A stretch of 35,188 nt of DNA from assembly GCA_009692105.1 (NCBI GenBank), contig SHZS01000013.1, positions 1 to 35,188 on the forward strand, in the 5' to 3' direction. The notes beneath the pieces are model-generated. The model saw only the letters and a list, made by a program, of their open reading frames with translations, made no database searches and was not told the origin of the DNA. Origin of the DNA: Gemmatimonadota bacterium. GTDB lineage: Bacteria > Gemmatimonadota > Gemmatimonadetes > Longimicrobiales > Gaopeijiaceae. A program made the position numbers and the translations under genes. Below are positions 22,378-31,384 of the stretch, piece by piece. The number at the start of each line of letters is the position of its first letter. Within the stretch, counting starts at the first letter, position 1.

Positions 22378-23505
22378 ATGACGACGAGCACGAAGGACTT
22401 CTATCAGCTCCTCGGGGTTCCCGAGAGCGCCGGCCAGGACGCGATCAAGAAGGCGTACCGGAAGCTGGCGAAGAAGCACCACCCCGACGCGAACCATGGG
22501 GATCCCAAGGCCACGGAGCGCTTCAAGGAGATCGGGGAAGCGTACGGGGTCCTGTCGGACGAGGAGAAGCGGAAGCAATACGATCAGATGCGGAAGCTCG
22601 GTGCATTCGGCTTCCGTGGTACGCCCGGTGGATCCGGCCCGCGGACCGGGGCGGGCGGCCTTGGCTCGACCGACGGCGGGGGCGCCTTCTCCTTCGACGA
22701 TCTCGGCGGGCTGGGTGACATCTTCAGCTCCATCTTCGATCGTGGCCGCAGGGGCCCGGGCGCGGAACGCTCCCAGGGGCCCGGGCGGGGAAGGGACGTC
22801 GAGTACCAGGTGGAGATCTCCTTCGAGACCGCGGTGAAGGGTGGAAAGATCTCGATCAGCGTTCCGATCACCGAAGAGTGCGCCACCTGCTCGGGCTCCG
22901 GGGCGCGTCCGGGCTCGAAGATCGAGAGCTGCTCCGAGTGTCAGGGAACGGGCACCGTCTCGTTCGGCCAGGGGGGGTTTACCGTGAACCGGCCGTGTCC
23001 TGCCTGCCTGGGGCGGGGGAAGGTGCCCGAATCCGCTTGCCCCTCCTGCGCCGGCTCGGGCTCGGTGAGGCAGGCCCGGACGGTCCAGGTGACCGTCCCG
23101 GCAGGGGCGGAGACCGGCTCCAAGCTCCGGCTCTCGGGGCAGGGCGAGCGCGGAGCGGCGGGTGGGGAGCCGGGGGACCTCATCCTGACCTTTCAGGTGA
23201 AGACCGATCGCTTCTTCCGCCGGGAAGGGGCCGACATCCACGTCACGATCCCCATCAACGTGGCACAGGCTCTCCTGGGGTCGAAGGTGCGGGTCCGCAC
23301 CGTGGACGGGCGCCACGTCGTGCTGAAGATCCCGCCGGGCACCCAGAGTGGGACCCGCTTCCGGATCCGCGGACAGGGGGTCGAGTCGAAAGGCCGCCGG
23401 GGCGACCAGTTCGTCGAGGTGAAGGTAGAGATGCCCGACACCATCCCGGAGGAGGGAAAGGAGCGGATCAGGGAGTTTGCCGCGCTTTCGGGGCTCCGCT
23501 ACTGA
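22378..23505 (+). CDS. dnaJ: Chaperone DnaJ
   Basis: Hsp40 co-chaperone that stimulates DnaK ATPase and delivers unfolded substrates. The 375-residue protein has the J domain (about 6-72) with HPD at 35-37, a G/F-rich region (about 76-130), four zinc repeats ([32 protein letters not shown]) and the C-terminal substrate domains. It is followed by a 96-bp gap with a short CCGCG/CGCGG inverted repeat at 23517-23534 lacking a U-tract, then the convergent mnmA. Confidence 0.97.
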   Translation: MTTSTKDFYQLLGVPESAGQDAIKKAYRKLAKKHHPDANHGDPKATERFKEIGEAYGVLSDEEKRKQYDQMRKLGAFGFRGTPGGSGPRTGAGGLGSTDGGGAFSFDDLGGLGDIFSSIFDRGRRGPGAERSQGPGRGRDVEYQVEISFETAVKGGKISISVPITEECATCSGSGARPGSKIESCSECQGTGTVSFGQGGFTVNRPCPACLGRGKVPESACPSCAGSGSVRQARTVQVTVPAGAETGSKLRLSGQGERGAAGGEPGDLILTFQVKTDRFFRREGADIHVTIPINVAQALLGSKVRVRTVDGRHVVLKIPPGTQSGTRFRIRGQGVESKGRRGDQFVEVKVEMPDTIPEEGKERIREFAALSGLRY

Positions 23506-23601
23506 GGGCCGGGACCCCGCGGCATCCCTCGCGGACAGCGCTGCCGTCCTTACCGCATGCGGCGTGCTGGTTCCTGGAGGGGCGCACCTGCTGAGGCGAT
23601 C

Positions 23602-24768
23602 CTACTCATCACGTGCGATCATTCCGCTGTGACCAGCGCCGTGTCTTGGAGTGGAGAGTGCGGACGCCTCGGGGGTAAGGGCTCGCGCGATCCGCCCCCC
23701 GCCCAGCAGCCGCTCCCCCGCGAACATTGCCGCGGACTGACCTGGGCTTACCGCCCGCTGGGGCTCCTTGAACCGGAGGAGGACTCCCTCGTCCACCTCG
23801 AGAACCGCGGCGCGGACCCCCGGTGCACGGTGCCGGATCTGTACCGCCACCTCACCCCCGGGGGTCGGGGGCGTTCCGGTCAGCCAGTTTACTCCCTCCA
23901 CCCACATCTCTGACGCGTAGAGCTCCTCCATCGGCCCGACGACGACCTCCCGGGTCTGGGGGCGGATTTCGAGGACGAAATGGGGCCGGTCGAAGCCGCC
24001 GCCGAGGCCCTTCCGTTGGCCTACGGTGAAGCCGGCGTACCCCGAGTGATCGCCCACCACCCGCCCGTCCGATAGGACGACGGTCCCTGGCTGGAGGGCT
24101 GGGTGGAGCTGAGGGAGCTTCCGTTCGAGGAAGCCGCGGTAGTTCCCGTCGGGGACGAAGCAGATTTCCTGCGACTCCGGCTTATCCGCGGTGGCGAGGC
24201 CAAGCGTCCGGGCCTGCTCACGGACCTGGGGCTTCGACCGCCCTCCGAGGGGGAAGTGGAGCAGGGGAAGGAGGGAGGTGGGGAGCCCCCAAAGGAAGTA
24301 GGCCTGGTCCTTCTCGCGGTCCACGCCACGCAGCAGGTGGGACTCTCCGGCCGCCGCGGTCCGCATCCGTGCGTAATGCCCGGTGGCGATCCGGTCGCAC
24401 CCGAGGGCCCGACCCCTTCGGAGAAGGTCCCGGAACTTCGTGTTCGCATTGCACCGCACGCAGGGGTTCGGGGTCCTTCCCTGCGCATACTCCGCCACGA
24501 AGTCGTCCACGACGTCCCGTGCGAACTCCTCCTCCACGTCGAACACGAAGTGGGGGATCCCGAGGTGGTCCGCGACCCGCCGGGCATCCAGGATCCCGTC
24601 GAGGCCGCAGCACGTCCGGGACGGGCCCGCGCTCTCCTTGTAGCAAAAGGTCTTCATGGTCGCCCCGACGACCTCGTGCCCCTCCTGGACGAGGAGGGCC
24701 GCGGCGACGGACGAATCCACTCCCCCCGACATCGCCACCAGGATCCGCATCCGTCCCCCCGGTGTCAC
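23602..24768 (-). CDS. mnmA: tRNA-specific 2-thiouridylase MnmA
   Basis: Installs sulfur at the wobble U34 of Lys, Glu and Gln tRNAs. The 388-residue protein has the PP-loop SGGVDSS (14-20), the catalytic-cysteine segment NPCVRCN, the second Cys in KPESQEICFVPDG, and GFTVGQRKGLG. The GTG at 24768 overlaps the iscS stop; the ATG at 24750 would begin at the usual MRILVAMSGG. The C-terminal ~25 residues (after ARALTP) are longer than usual and low in similarity. It forms an operon with the cysteine desulfurase that can supply its sulfur. Confidence 0.95.
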   Translation of the reverse strand: MTPGGRMRILVAMSGGVDSSVAAALLVQEGHEVVGATMKTFCYKESAGPSRTCCGLDGILDARRVADHLGIPHFVFDVEEEFARDVVDDFVAEYAQGRTPNPCVRCNANTKFRDLLRRGRALGCDRIATGHYARMRTAAAGESHLLRGVDREKDQAYFLWGLPTSLLPLLHFPLGGRSKPQVREQARTLGLATADKPESQEICFVPDGNYRGFLERKLPQLHPALQPGTVVLSDGRVVGDHSGYAGFTVGQRKGLGGGFDRPHFVLEIRPQTREVVVGPMEELYASEMWVEGVNWLTGTPPTPGGEVAVQIRHRAPGVRAAVLEVDEGVLLRFKEPQRAVSPGQSAAMFAGERLLGGGRIARALTPEASALSTPRHGAGHSGMIARDE

Positions 24769-25931
24769 GATGTCACCCCCGCGCTCACGCGTATCCGCTC
24801 CACGATGGGAGGGATCTTCCGAAGGGCTTCGCTTACTTCCTCAGCGCTCGTGGTCCACCCGAGGGAGAGCCTGAGGGGCGCGTACCCGGACGCATCGTCG
24901 CCATAGAGGGCCCGAAGCGTCGGGCTCACTTCCGTGCTCCCGCTCATGCAGGCCGAGCCGGCGGATGCCCCGATCCCCTCCAGATCAAGGGCGCCAGGAA
25001 GGACGTCCATCGGAAGGTCCGGGATGCCGAGCCCAAGGATGTGAGGCGCCCGGCTCGCTCCGCCCGCGTGGACCCGGGTTCCCGGGATGGCCCCGACCAG
25101 GCCGGCCTCGAGCCACGCTCGGAGATCGGCGAGCCTCGGGGACTCCACTTCCATGGTGTCCAAGGAGAGATCGAGTGCCCGAGCGATCCCGACCGCGCCA
25201 GCCACGTCCTCCGTTCCGGGGCGGAGCCCCCGCTCCTGCCCCCCGCCGAACATGAGCGGGCGGAGCTCCGTGCCCTTCCGCAACACGAGGATCCCCGTGC
25301 TCCGCGGTCCGCCCAGCTTGTGACCGGAGAGGCTCACCATGGCGATGGGGTGCTCGTCGAGCTCGAGCGGAATGCGACCGGCCGCCTGGACCGCATCCAC
25401 GTGGAGGGGAACGCCCGCTGCGTTGCATTCCCGCGCCAGATCAGGGACGGGAAGGATCATCCCCGTCTCCTGGTTCACCCACTGGCACGATACGAACTCC
25501 ACCCCCCGCGCTGAGAGCTCCCGTGCCGTTGGGAGGTCCGCCCGTCCCGAGGCGTCCACCTCGAAGGTCTCGCTCCGGACTCCGAGGGCCCCCGCGGCAT
25601 CCATGGATTCCCGGACCGCGGAGTGCTCGAGCCGAGATCGAAGAAAGACCACTTCGCCGTCCCCCCGCTCCCTCAGCCACGCTGCACGGCCCAAGACCGC
25701 CACGTTCACCGACTCCGTGCCTCCGCGCACGAAGCGGATCTCGTCTGAGCGAACGCGGAGGAGCGCTGCGGTCCGCTCCCGGGCATCCTCGAGCGCGCTC
25801 CGCGCGGCGCGTCCCCATCGGTGGACGGACGACGGGTTCCCGACGAGGCCCTGGAGGAAGGGGGCCATCGCCGCCGCTACCTCCGGACGGAGGGGCGTCG
25901 TCGCCGCGTGATCTAGGTAGATCGTTCCCAC
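24765..25931 (-). CDS. iscS-like: Cysteine desulfurase, NifS/IscS family
   Basis: A PLP enzyme that takes sulfur from cysteine to a protein persulfide for tRNA thiolation and Fe-S assembly. The 388-residue product starts MGTIYLDHAATTPLRPEV. It has the PLP lysine in SLSGHKLGGPRSTG, a GTEDVAGAVGIARAL segment, and the active Cys in GSACMSGSTEVSP. The Cys loop is the long, flexible type seen in class I desulfurases. It overlaps mnmA in the operon (GTGA), so tRNA thiolation is its likely main outlet; no IscU or SufU is adjacent. Confidence 0.93.
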   Translation of the reverse strand: MGTIYLDHAATTPLRPEVAAAMAPFLQGLVGNPSSVHRWGRAARSALEDARERTAALLRVRSDEIRFVRGGTESVNVAVLGRAAWLRERGDGEVVFLRSRLEHSAVRESMDAAGALGVRSETFEVDASGRADLPTARELSARGVEFVSCQWVNQETGMILPVPDLARECNAAGVPLHVDAVQAAGRIPLELDEHPIAMVSLSGHKLGGPRSTGILVLRKGTELRPLMFGGGQERGLRPGTEDVAGAVGIARALDLSLDTMEVESPRLADLRAWLEAGLVGAIPGTRVHAGGASRAPHILGLGIPDLPMDVLPGALDLEGIGASAGSACMSGSTEVSPTLRALYGDDASGYAPLRLSLGWTTSAEEVSEALRKIPPIVERIRVSAGVTS

Positions 25932-26030
25932 GGGGGCTCTAGCGACCTGCCATGAGGAGTTTCCGGTGTCGCACTAATCACTATAAGTTAGCGCGGAAAT
26001 GCTGGACCCCGTAACAAGAGAGGAGTCCTG

Positions 26031-26677
26031 ATGAAGACAGTCGTAGCTTTTCTGACAACCCTCCTATTTTGGCCATCCATTTGTCAGGCGCAGGTGATTC
26101 AGGTTGAAATAACCGAAGTTCCATACGAGGCACCCTACGTCTTCATGGGCCTTCAGTACGCATTTGGCGGCAATCAGGCTGTCGAAAGGAAGAGCGACGG
26201 CGCGTCAGTGGCGGCACCCCTAGTTGGATATTCGCTTCGGATCCAGGGCGCCCACGACACTGACTTTCAAGCCGAAATGGAACTAGGCTATCGCAAGATC
26301 GATCTTGATGGTTTCAATGGTAGTGAAGGCCTGTCCTTTACAGATTTTGACTTGGGAGGACGTTATTACCCGAGGTATCCAACCTTTGGCCTCGGCAGTA
26401 GGATCGCAGTGCGTTTGACCGGGTCGGCACTGGGAGGGTTGTCGTACAGTGGCGACAAATCAACATACAATGTATTGGGCCAGGAAATTCTCTCGGACGG
26501 TTCATTTGGTACGGCGGTACGGATTTGAGACTCACTGCGGGTCTGGCGTTCTCGGGGCGTGAGGAACCTTCAGGGTTGACTGCGGATATAGTATATAGAC
26601 CCAATACCTCGGAGAACTTGGCGTACATTGCACAGTCGGCGTGGGCAATCAGGATTGGTTTCTTGTTCGGTCCCTGA
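26031..26677 (+). pseudogene. Outer-membrane beta-barrel protein broken by an 8-bp duplication
   Basis: The frame starts with a signal peptide (MKTVVAFLTTLLFWPSICQA) and alternating beta strands such as YVFMGLQYAFGG, FQAEMELGYRKIDLDGF and FTDFDLGGRYYPRY. It ends early at 26528. If one copy of GGTACGGC (26508-26515) is removed, the frame continues GTDLRLTAGLAFSGREEPSG, then IVYRP, and ends AWAIRIGFLFGP at 26677, a normal barrel C-terminus (about 212 residues in all). AGGAG precedes the ATG. Base composition is clearly more AT-rich than all neighbours, suggesting horizontal origin. An upstream TATAAG at 25982 may be its -10 element. Confidence 0.75.
26508..26522 (+). repeat. 8-bp tandem duplication causing a frameshift
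   Basis: GGTACGGC (26508-26515) is followed by GGTACGG (26516-26522). Deleting one 8-bp unit restores a reading frame with a complete beta-barrel end. Confidence 0.75.
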
Positions 26678-26703
26678 GTCCACAGGATCTCCTACCCCCT
26701 CGC

Positions 26704-27054
26704 ATGTCGCCCGACGCCCCCTCTCCGTTCCCCCCTCCGTTTCCCAGGGGCCAGCCGCGGTGCTTCCGGGCCACCGTCCACGGGACGGTGTTCGGAGAGC
26801 GGGCGGCGATGCTTGAGCGGATTCGGGAGGGGGACGACCTGACCCTGATGCCCGATCCCCCCGTCCAGGACGATCCGGAGGTGTGGGTGCTCCTCCAATC
26901 GGGCGAGCCGGTGGGGCACCTCCCGCCCGAGATCGGGGAGTGGCTCGCTCCCTGGCTCCTCGAGGGTGGCCACGCCCGGGCTCGGGCCATCCGCGTCTCC
27001 GGGAGCGAAACGCCCAGCTGGCGCCGGCTCCTCCTTGAGGTGTCCTGCCCCTAA
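26704..27054 (+). CDS. Stand-alone HIRAN-domain protein
   Basis: HIRAN domains bind DNA ends, particularly 3' ends in HLTF, and occur in helicases and in small single-domain bacterial proteins. The ~116-residue product shows the fold in order: CFRATVHGTVFGERAAMLER, IREGDDLTLMPDP, DDPEVWVLLQSGEPVGHLPP then EIGEWLAPWLLEGG, matching the G-xxxxRq-xxxxLxxGdxlxLxxep-xxxxdxxAvxV-xGxxvGylp pattern. A GTG at 26641 overlaps the end of the barrel remnant, so the ATG at 26704 is preferred. It is convergent with bshB1. Its role here is unknown; no helicase is adjacent. Confidence 0.65.
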   Translation: MSPDAPSPFPPPFPRGQPRCFRATVHGTVFGERAAMLERIREGDDLTLMPDPPVQDDPEVWVLLQSGEPVGHLPPEIGEWLAPWLLEGGHARARAIRVSGSETPSWRRLLLEVSCP

Positions 27055-27079
27055 CGGTGTTCAGCCTGGGAAAGCGCGC

Positions 27080-27850
27080 TCAGAAGGTCGGAACGTCGAG
27101 CGCCGCGAATGCATCCACGGCGAGGGTCTCCCGGGTCCAGAAGGGCTCGCCGTACGGCCGCCGGATCCGTGAGCCCCAGTAGGCGAGGTGCGCCCGCACC
27201 TGATCCGCGATCGGCCGCTCTCCGCCCGGGAAAACTTCCCCCCTTCCCGTCGCGCCCTGGAACTGTGTTGCGTAGCACTCGAGTGCGCGGAGCTTTCGAT
27301 CCACCTGCTCGGTGACGTCGATCACGAACGATGGGTGTGGGGCATCCTCGTGGTAGATCGTCGCGTGGACGACCTTCCGCGGCCGGAACGCCTCCCCAGG
27401 GCAGTCCAGCTTCTTCAGGCCGGCGAGGAAGGAGGCTTCGACCACGAGCCGGGCGGCTGCCGGGTGGTCGGGATGTCTCCCCTCCCGCCAATGGGTTACG
27501 ACGACCGACGGCCGGAGCTCTCGGATGATCCCAGCCAGCCGCCGTCGCGCGGCGTCCGTGACCTCGATCCCCGCGTCCGGGAAATCCGCGTTCCGCCGGA
27601 GGGCGATCCCAAGCACCTTCGCCGCCTCCTTCGCTTCGCGTTCCCGTGTCTCGGCATTCCCATGGGTCCCCTTCTCGCCCCGAGTCAGGTCGAGGATTCC
27701 GACCCGCGCGCCGCGGTCCACCGAGCGGGCTAGACTCCCTCCCGCAAGGAGCTCCGCGTCGTCGGGATGGGCAAAGATGGCGAGAACATCGAGGGGGCCT
27801 GAGGTCCCGCTCGCACCAAACGGGGCGCTGGAGGGAGGGGGCATGCTCAC
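27080..27850 (-). CDS. bshB1: Bacillithiol biosynthesis deacetylase BshB1 (PIG-L family)
   Basis: Removes the acetyl group from GlcNAc-malate in bacillithiol synthesis; zinc dependent. The ~256-residue protein shows the zinc motif AHPDDAEL, GEKGTHG, NADFPDAGIE, REGRHPDHPAAARLV, IYHEDAPHPSFVIDVTEQVD, KLRALECYATQF, and the IRRPYGEPF end typical of BshB1. The first ~20 residues before LDVLAIFAHPDD are extra. The GTG at 27850 overlaps the stop of the preceding chimeric gene; an ATG at 27844 is possible. bshA and bshC are not in the window. Confidence 0.9.
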   Translation of the reverse strand: MSMPPPSSAPFGASGTSGPLDVLAIFAHPDDAELLAGGSLARSVDRGARVGILDLTRGEKGTHGNAETREREAKEAAKVLGIALRRNADFPDAGIEVTDAARRRLAGIIRELRPSVVVTHWREGRHPDHPAAARLVVEASFLAGLKKLDCPGEAFRPRKVVHATIYHEDAPHPSFVIDVTEQVDRKLRALECYATQFQGATGRGEVFPGGERPIADQVRAHLAYWGSRIRRPYGEPFWTRETLAVDAFAALDVPTF

Positions 27851-28440
27851 TCGTAGAGGAGGGCTGCGACCGGGTCCATGCGGGCTGCCCTCACGGCGGG
27901 AAAGAGCCCGAAAAGCATCCCTGTCACCGCCGCCCGAGCCTGCTCGGCGCCGTGCTGAGAGGAGGAGAGGTTGGCCCGCTGGACTTGGACCCGGGTATCG
28001 GCCGTCTCCACCTCCTGCTCGGTGACGACTCCCCCGGCCCGGAGCTCATGCAGGCGGCTGAGCTCGCGCTCCGACTGATCGAGGTTCGCCTGCTGTTGTA
28101 TGACCTGGGCCTCGGCCTGGCTCAGGCTCGCACCGGCCCGTGAGACAGAGGCCTCCACCTGTCGTGGATCGATCCTGAGGAGGATCTGGCCCTCCTCGAC
28201 CCGGTCGCCTTCCTCGACCGCGAGGTCGACGACCCGACCCATGACCTCGGACGAGATGTTGACCTGACTCCGGGCGCGGATCTGCCCAATCGCAGTGATC
28301 GTGGAGACCACCTCCCGCACCGCCACGGTCTCGACGCGGACCTCGACCCCACGGTCGGAGCGGAGAATCTGGATCGTCGTGGCTCCCGCGACGGCGACCA
28401 CCAGAATCGCCCCGACAAGGATCTTGAGGTTTCGGCTCAC
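27847..28440 (-). CDS. In-frame chimera: MacA/HlyD adaptor N-terminus joined to the C-terminus of a MacB-type permease
   Basis: The 197-residue frame begins like a MacA-type membrane-fusion protein: one membrane helix (LKILVGAILVVAVAGATTI), the lipoyl half-motif TAIGQIRARSQVNISSEVMG then VVDLAVEEGDRVEEGQ, and a coiled-coil hairpin. At about 27930 it switches to the last 27 residues of a MacB-like ABC permease (AVTGMLFGLFPAVRAARMDP then VAALLYE). The second lipoyl half, the ATPase and nearly all of the permease are missing. The stop still overlaps the bshB1 start. Reading: a multi-kilobase deletion inside a macA-macB pair that happened to keep frame. A working efflux adaptor is unlikely. Confidence 0.75.
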   Translation of the reverse strand: MSRNLKILVGAILVVAVAGATTIQILRSDRGVEVRVETVAVREVVSTITAIGQIRARSQVNISSEVMGRVVDLAVEEGDRVEEGQILLRIDPRQVEASVSRAGASLSQAEAQVIQQQANLDQSERELSRLHELRAGGVVTEQEVETADTRVQVQRANLSSSQHGAEQARAAVTGMLFGLFPAVRAARMDPVAALLYE

Positions 28441-28456
28441 GCTTCTCGTGCTCGAT

Positions 28457-29185
28457 TCAGGGGGCTTCCTCGCGGACGGCCAGGTACCTCGATTGCACGA
28501 CCCGGACCTGAAGGACCCGACCTTCCTGGTCCACCCACAGGTCCCGGGTCTCCCCACCGCCCTCGGCGCTCAGGTGCCGGGCCGCAAGCTGCTGACCGCC
28601 GATCAGCAACGTCTCATTACCCACCTCGGTGACCCGGAGGTCGTACTGGCGCCCTGCGCGGGGCGCGACGGCGGGCACCGTACTGCCGGAGGGGAGGCGG
28701 CTCACGAGGAAGAAGTACTGGTGGGAAACGCCGGAATCCAGCACCACGGTCCGCGGGGTAGCGCGGAACTCCCGCTCCTGCTCCCCCCCTCGAGTCGAGG
28801 TGCTGGACACGAAGCGCTGCCCGCTCTGCTCGCCTCGGATATCCTCCTCCACCGAGCCCGAGGACTTGACCTCATACCGTCGGACGGAGAGATCGCCCAC
28901 CCTCGCATCCAAGGCCACGCGGAGGTGGAGCGGCTCTCCCTCTTCGACGAGCTCGAGTTGAGCGGCTGCCAGGACCTGTCCATCGATCCCCACTCCGCTC
29001 TGCCGGATGGTGAACGTTTCCGTCCCCACTGGTCTACCGTCCACGGAGATCTGGAAGGTGCCCTCGTCCAGGGTTACGACCTGTGCCGCGGGTCCGGTCT
29101 GGGCCGCGGCTCCGGTGCCCGAGAGGAACAGGCATCCCACGACGGAGGGCCAGGGGATAGAGGGCCACGGGAGGGTGCGTCGCAT
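28457..29185 (-). CDS. Secreted DUF3108/DUF6134-like protein
   Basis: A 242-residue protein with a signal peptide (the ATG at 29185, ending near GTGAAAQ). It is followed by a beta-rich domain: GTFQISVDGRPVGTETFTIR, VGDLSVRRYEVKSSGSV, and a C-terminal segment YDLRVTEVGNETLLIGGQQL then DLWVDQEGRVLQVRV. The pattern resembles periplasmic DUF3108/DUF6134 proteins, whose function is unknown. It is upstream in the same direction as the adaptor chimera and bshB1, 17 bp apart. Family assignment is tentative. Confidence 0.5.
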   Translation of the reverse strand: MRRTLPWPSIPWPSVVGCLFLSGTGAAAQTGPAAQVVTLDEGTFQISVDGRPVGTETFTIRQSGVGIDGQVLAAAQLELVEEGEPLHLRVALDARVGDLSVRRYEVKSSGSVEEDIRGEQSGQRFVSSTSTRGGEQEREFRATPRTVVLDSGVSHQYFFLVSRLPSGSTVPAVAPRAGRQYDLRVTEVGNETLLIGGQQLAARHLSAEGGGETRDLWVDQEGRVLQVRVVQSRYLAVREEAP

Positions 29186-29360
29186 GGTCGTTCCCGGTGG
29201 GACGAGAAGGGGATCGAGGGCATAGGAGAGCGGAGTCGGCTTCCCCTGTCCGGCCCTCGGCCATGGATCCATACTTGGACGTCCGGGGCGCCCGGCGCTT
29301 CAGACGGCCGCACCAGAAGATGTGGAAATCTCTGCTTCCACGGGGGGGAGGGCAACCCGA

Positions 29361-29690
29361 GTGAGCCGACGCCAGCGGTGGTCCCCGGCGGCCCTCCACC
29401 TCGCGGCCATAGCCTTGGCCGCCGGGGTGGGCTCGGGCCAGACCCTCTGGGCTGTGGCTGCCGGAGCTGGGGCGCTCGCCGGGCTCCTACCTGGGGGAGC
29501 GGAGGGATAGGAAGACCCGGCTCGCAGCAGCGCTGCTTCTCGCTGGAACCGCGGCGGTGCTGGCGGCGCACTGGAACCTGATCGGGCTCGCAAGGGCTTG
29601 GCCAGAGCGATCCGAGCGACAGGAGGCCGAGGCGCAGGCGCGGCTCGCCGAGGCCGTGGGACGATCATCCGGGTCATCCTGCTCTCCTGG
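29361..29690 (+). pseudogene. Frameshifted membrane-protein remnant (possibly a sensor-kinase N-terminus)
   Basis: One frame from the GTG at 29361 gives a membrane helix (ALHLAAIALAAGVGSGQTLW) and ends GALAGLLPGG at 29510. Another frame continues from about 29480 as SYLGERRDRKTRLAAALLLA then GTAAVLAAHWNLIGL and WPERSERQEAEAQARLAEAV. The two halves read as a single two-helix N-terminus if one base is lost or two gained near 29480. It breaks off after AVGR. The layout would suit the input region of a histidine kinase, but this is a guess. Confidence 0.35.
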
Positions 29691-29795
29691 GCGGGGGCCT
29701 CAGGATCGGATCCCTCAGAGAGTCCCCGCGGGGGTAGCGTGCCCCCTGGGGATTCGTAACTTCAGGCTCGCCGTCGAATCCCAGAGTGCCCCCCC

Positions 29796-31346
29796 ATGAT
29801 TCATGACCCCATGCGACCCTCCGACAGCATCGGCCATACGGACGTGAGCCCGCGAGAAACCCCCGGCTCCATCGGGCCGCGTGGGGACATGCCGCCCGAA
29901 GAGTTCCGTGAGTGGGGAGGGGCGACGGTGGAATGGATCGCCCGCTACCTCGAAGAGGTGGGCGAGCTTCCGGTGATGTCGCGAGTGGCTCCCGGAGACA
30001 TTCGGGCCGCCCTCCCGACCCATCCTCCCGAGTCGGGCGAGGCCTTCTCTGACATCCTCGACGACTTCGAGCGGGTCATCGTCCCCGGGATCACGCACTG
30101 GAATCACCCGTCCTTCCACGGCTACTTCGCGGTTACCGGCTCCGGGCCGGGGATCCTGGGCGAGATGCTCGCGGCCGCATTGAACGTCAATGGGATGGTG
30201 TGGCGGAGTTCACCGGCGGCGACCGAGCTCGAGGAGCACGTGCTGGATTGGGTCAGGCAGCTGCTGGGCCTCCCCGAGGGCTTTGTGGGGGCCATTCAGG
30301 ACACGGCTTCGACGAGCTCGCTCGTCGCGCTTGCCGCCGCACGGCACCGTGCCTATCCCGAGGCTCGCGAGAAGGGGCTCTTCGCCCTTTCCAGGGGTTG
30401 CATCTACGCCTCGGAGGAGGCTCACTCCTCGATCGAGAAGGCCGGAATCGTGCTCGGGCTCGGGCGAGATGCGGTGCGGAAGATCGAGGTCGATAGCGAG
30501 TTCCGGATGCGCCCGGAGGTGCTCCGGAGGGCCGTGCTATCCGACCGGGCGCAGGGGATCCGACCCGTGGCTGTAGTTGCGACGGTCGGCACGACCTCGA
30601 CGGCATCCGCCGATCCGGTGAGCGAGATCGCCGACGTCGCCGACGAGCTTGGCCTCTGGCTTCACGTGGATGCGGCCTACGCAGGCGCGGCGGCGATGGT
30701 GCCCGAGCTCCGGCCGGCCTTCCGGGGTTGGGAGCGCGCGGCATCGATCGTCATGAACCCGCACAAGTGGCTCTTCACGCCGGTGGACTGCTCGGTCCTC
30801 CTCACCCGCTTCCCGGATGAAATGAAAGGGTCCGTGGCGCTCACGCCTGAGTACCTGCGCACTCGGGAAACGGGCGTGGCCACGAACCTCATGGACTACG
30901 GCGTCGCCCTGGGACGCCGCTTCCGTGCGCTCAAGCTCTGGTTCGTTCTCCGGTACTTCGGCGCCGACGGGATTCGAGAGAGGATCCGCTACCACGTTGC
31001 GCTGGCCCAGGGCCTGTCCGAGCGGATGCGGGCCGAGGCGGGTTGGCAGGTGATGGCCCCGGTCCTCTTCTCCACCGTCGCTTTCCGGTTTGCCCCTGCG
31101 GGGGTCGCCCCCGAGGATCAGGACGCGCTGAACCTGGAGCTGCTGGAGAGCGTGAACGCCTCAGGGACGGCTTTCCTCTCGCACACTCGGCTCCGGGGCC
31201 GGGTCGCGCTCCGACTCTCCATCGGAAACCTGAGGACCCGCGAGCACCACATCGAGCGTACGTGGGCCTTCCTGAATGACTTCGCCGCGGCGGAGCGCGG
31301 GGTCGCTGGGCCCCCGAGCTCCAGGCGCCCAGCCCCCCCGCGCTAG
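29796..31346 (+). CDS. PLP-dependent group II decarboxylase (aromatic L-amino-acid decarboxylase family)
   Basis: Decarboxylates an L-amino acid, most likely aromatic, to the amine. The 516-residue protein has the N-terminal helical segment (FREWGGATVEWIARYLEEV), THWNHPSFHGYFAVTGSGPG, WRSSPAATELEEHVLDW, LPEGF, the aspartate in HVDAAYAG, and the PLP lysine in NPHKWLF (Lys324). The C-terminal ends RGRVALRLSIGNLRTREHHI. The start could be 29796, 29811 or 29889 (MPPEEFREWGG); the first ~31 residues are variable. The substrate cannot be told from the sequence. Confidence 0.9.
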   Translation: MIHDPMRPSDSIGHTDVSPRETPGSIGPRGDMPPEEFREWGGATVEWIARYLEEVGELPVMSRVAPGDIRAALPTHPPESGEAFSDILDDFERVIVPGITHWNHPSFHGYFAVTGSGPGILGEMLAAALNVNGMVWRSSPAATELEEHVLDWVRQLLGLPEGFVGAIQDTASTSSLVALAAARHRAYPEAREKGLFALSRGCIYASEEAHSSIEKAGIVLGLGRDAVRKIEVDSEFRMRPEVLRRAVLSDRAQGIRPVAVVATVGTTSTASADPVSEIADVADELGLWLHVDAAYAGAAAMVPELRPAFRGWERAASIVMNPHKWLFTPVDCSVLLTRFPDEMKGSVALTPEYLRTRETGVATNLMDYGVALGRRFRALKLWFVLRYFGADGIRERIRYHVALAQGLSERMRAEAGWQVMAPVLFSTVAFRFAPAGVAPEDQDALNLELLESVNASGTAFLSHTRLRGRVALRLSIGNLRTREHHIERTWAFLNDFAAAERGVAGPPSSRRPAPPR

Positions 31347-31384
31347 ACCTCCTTCGTTTTCCCCTGGTGTGCCGGCAGGACCTG

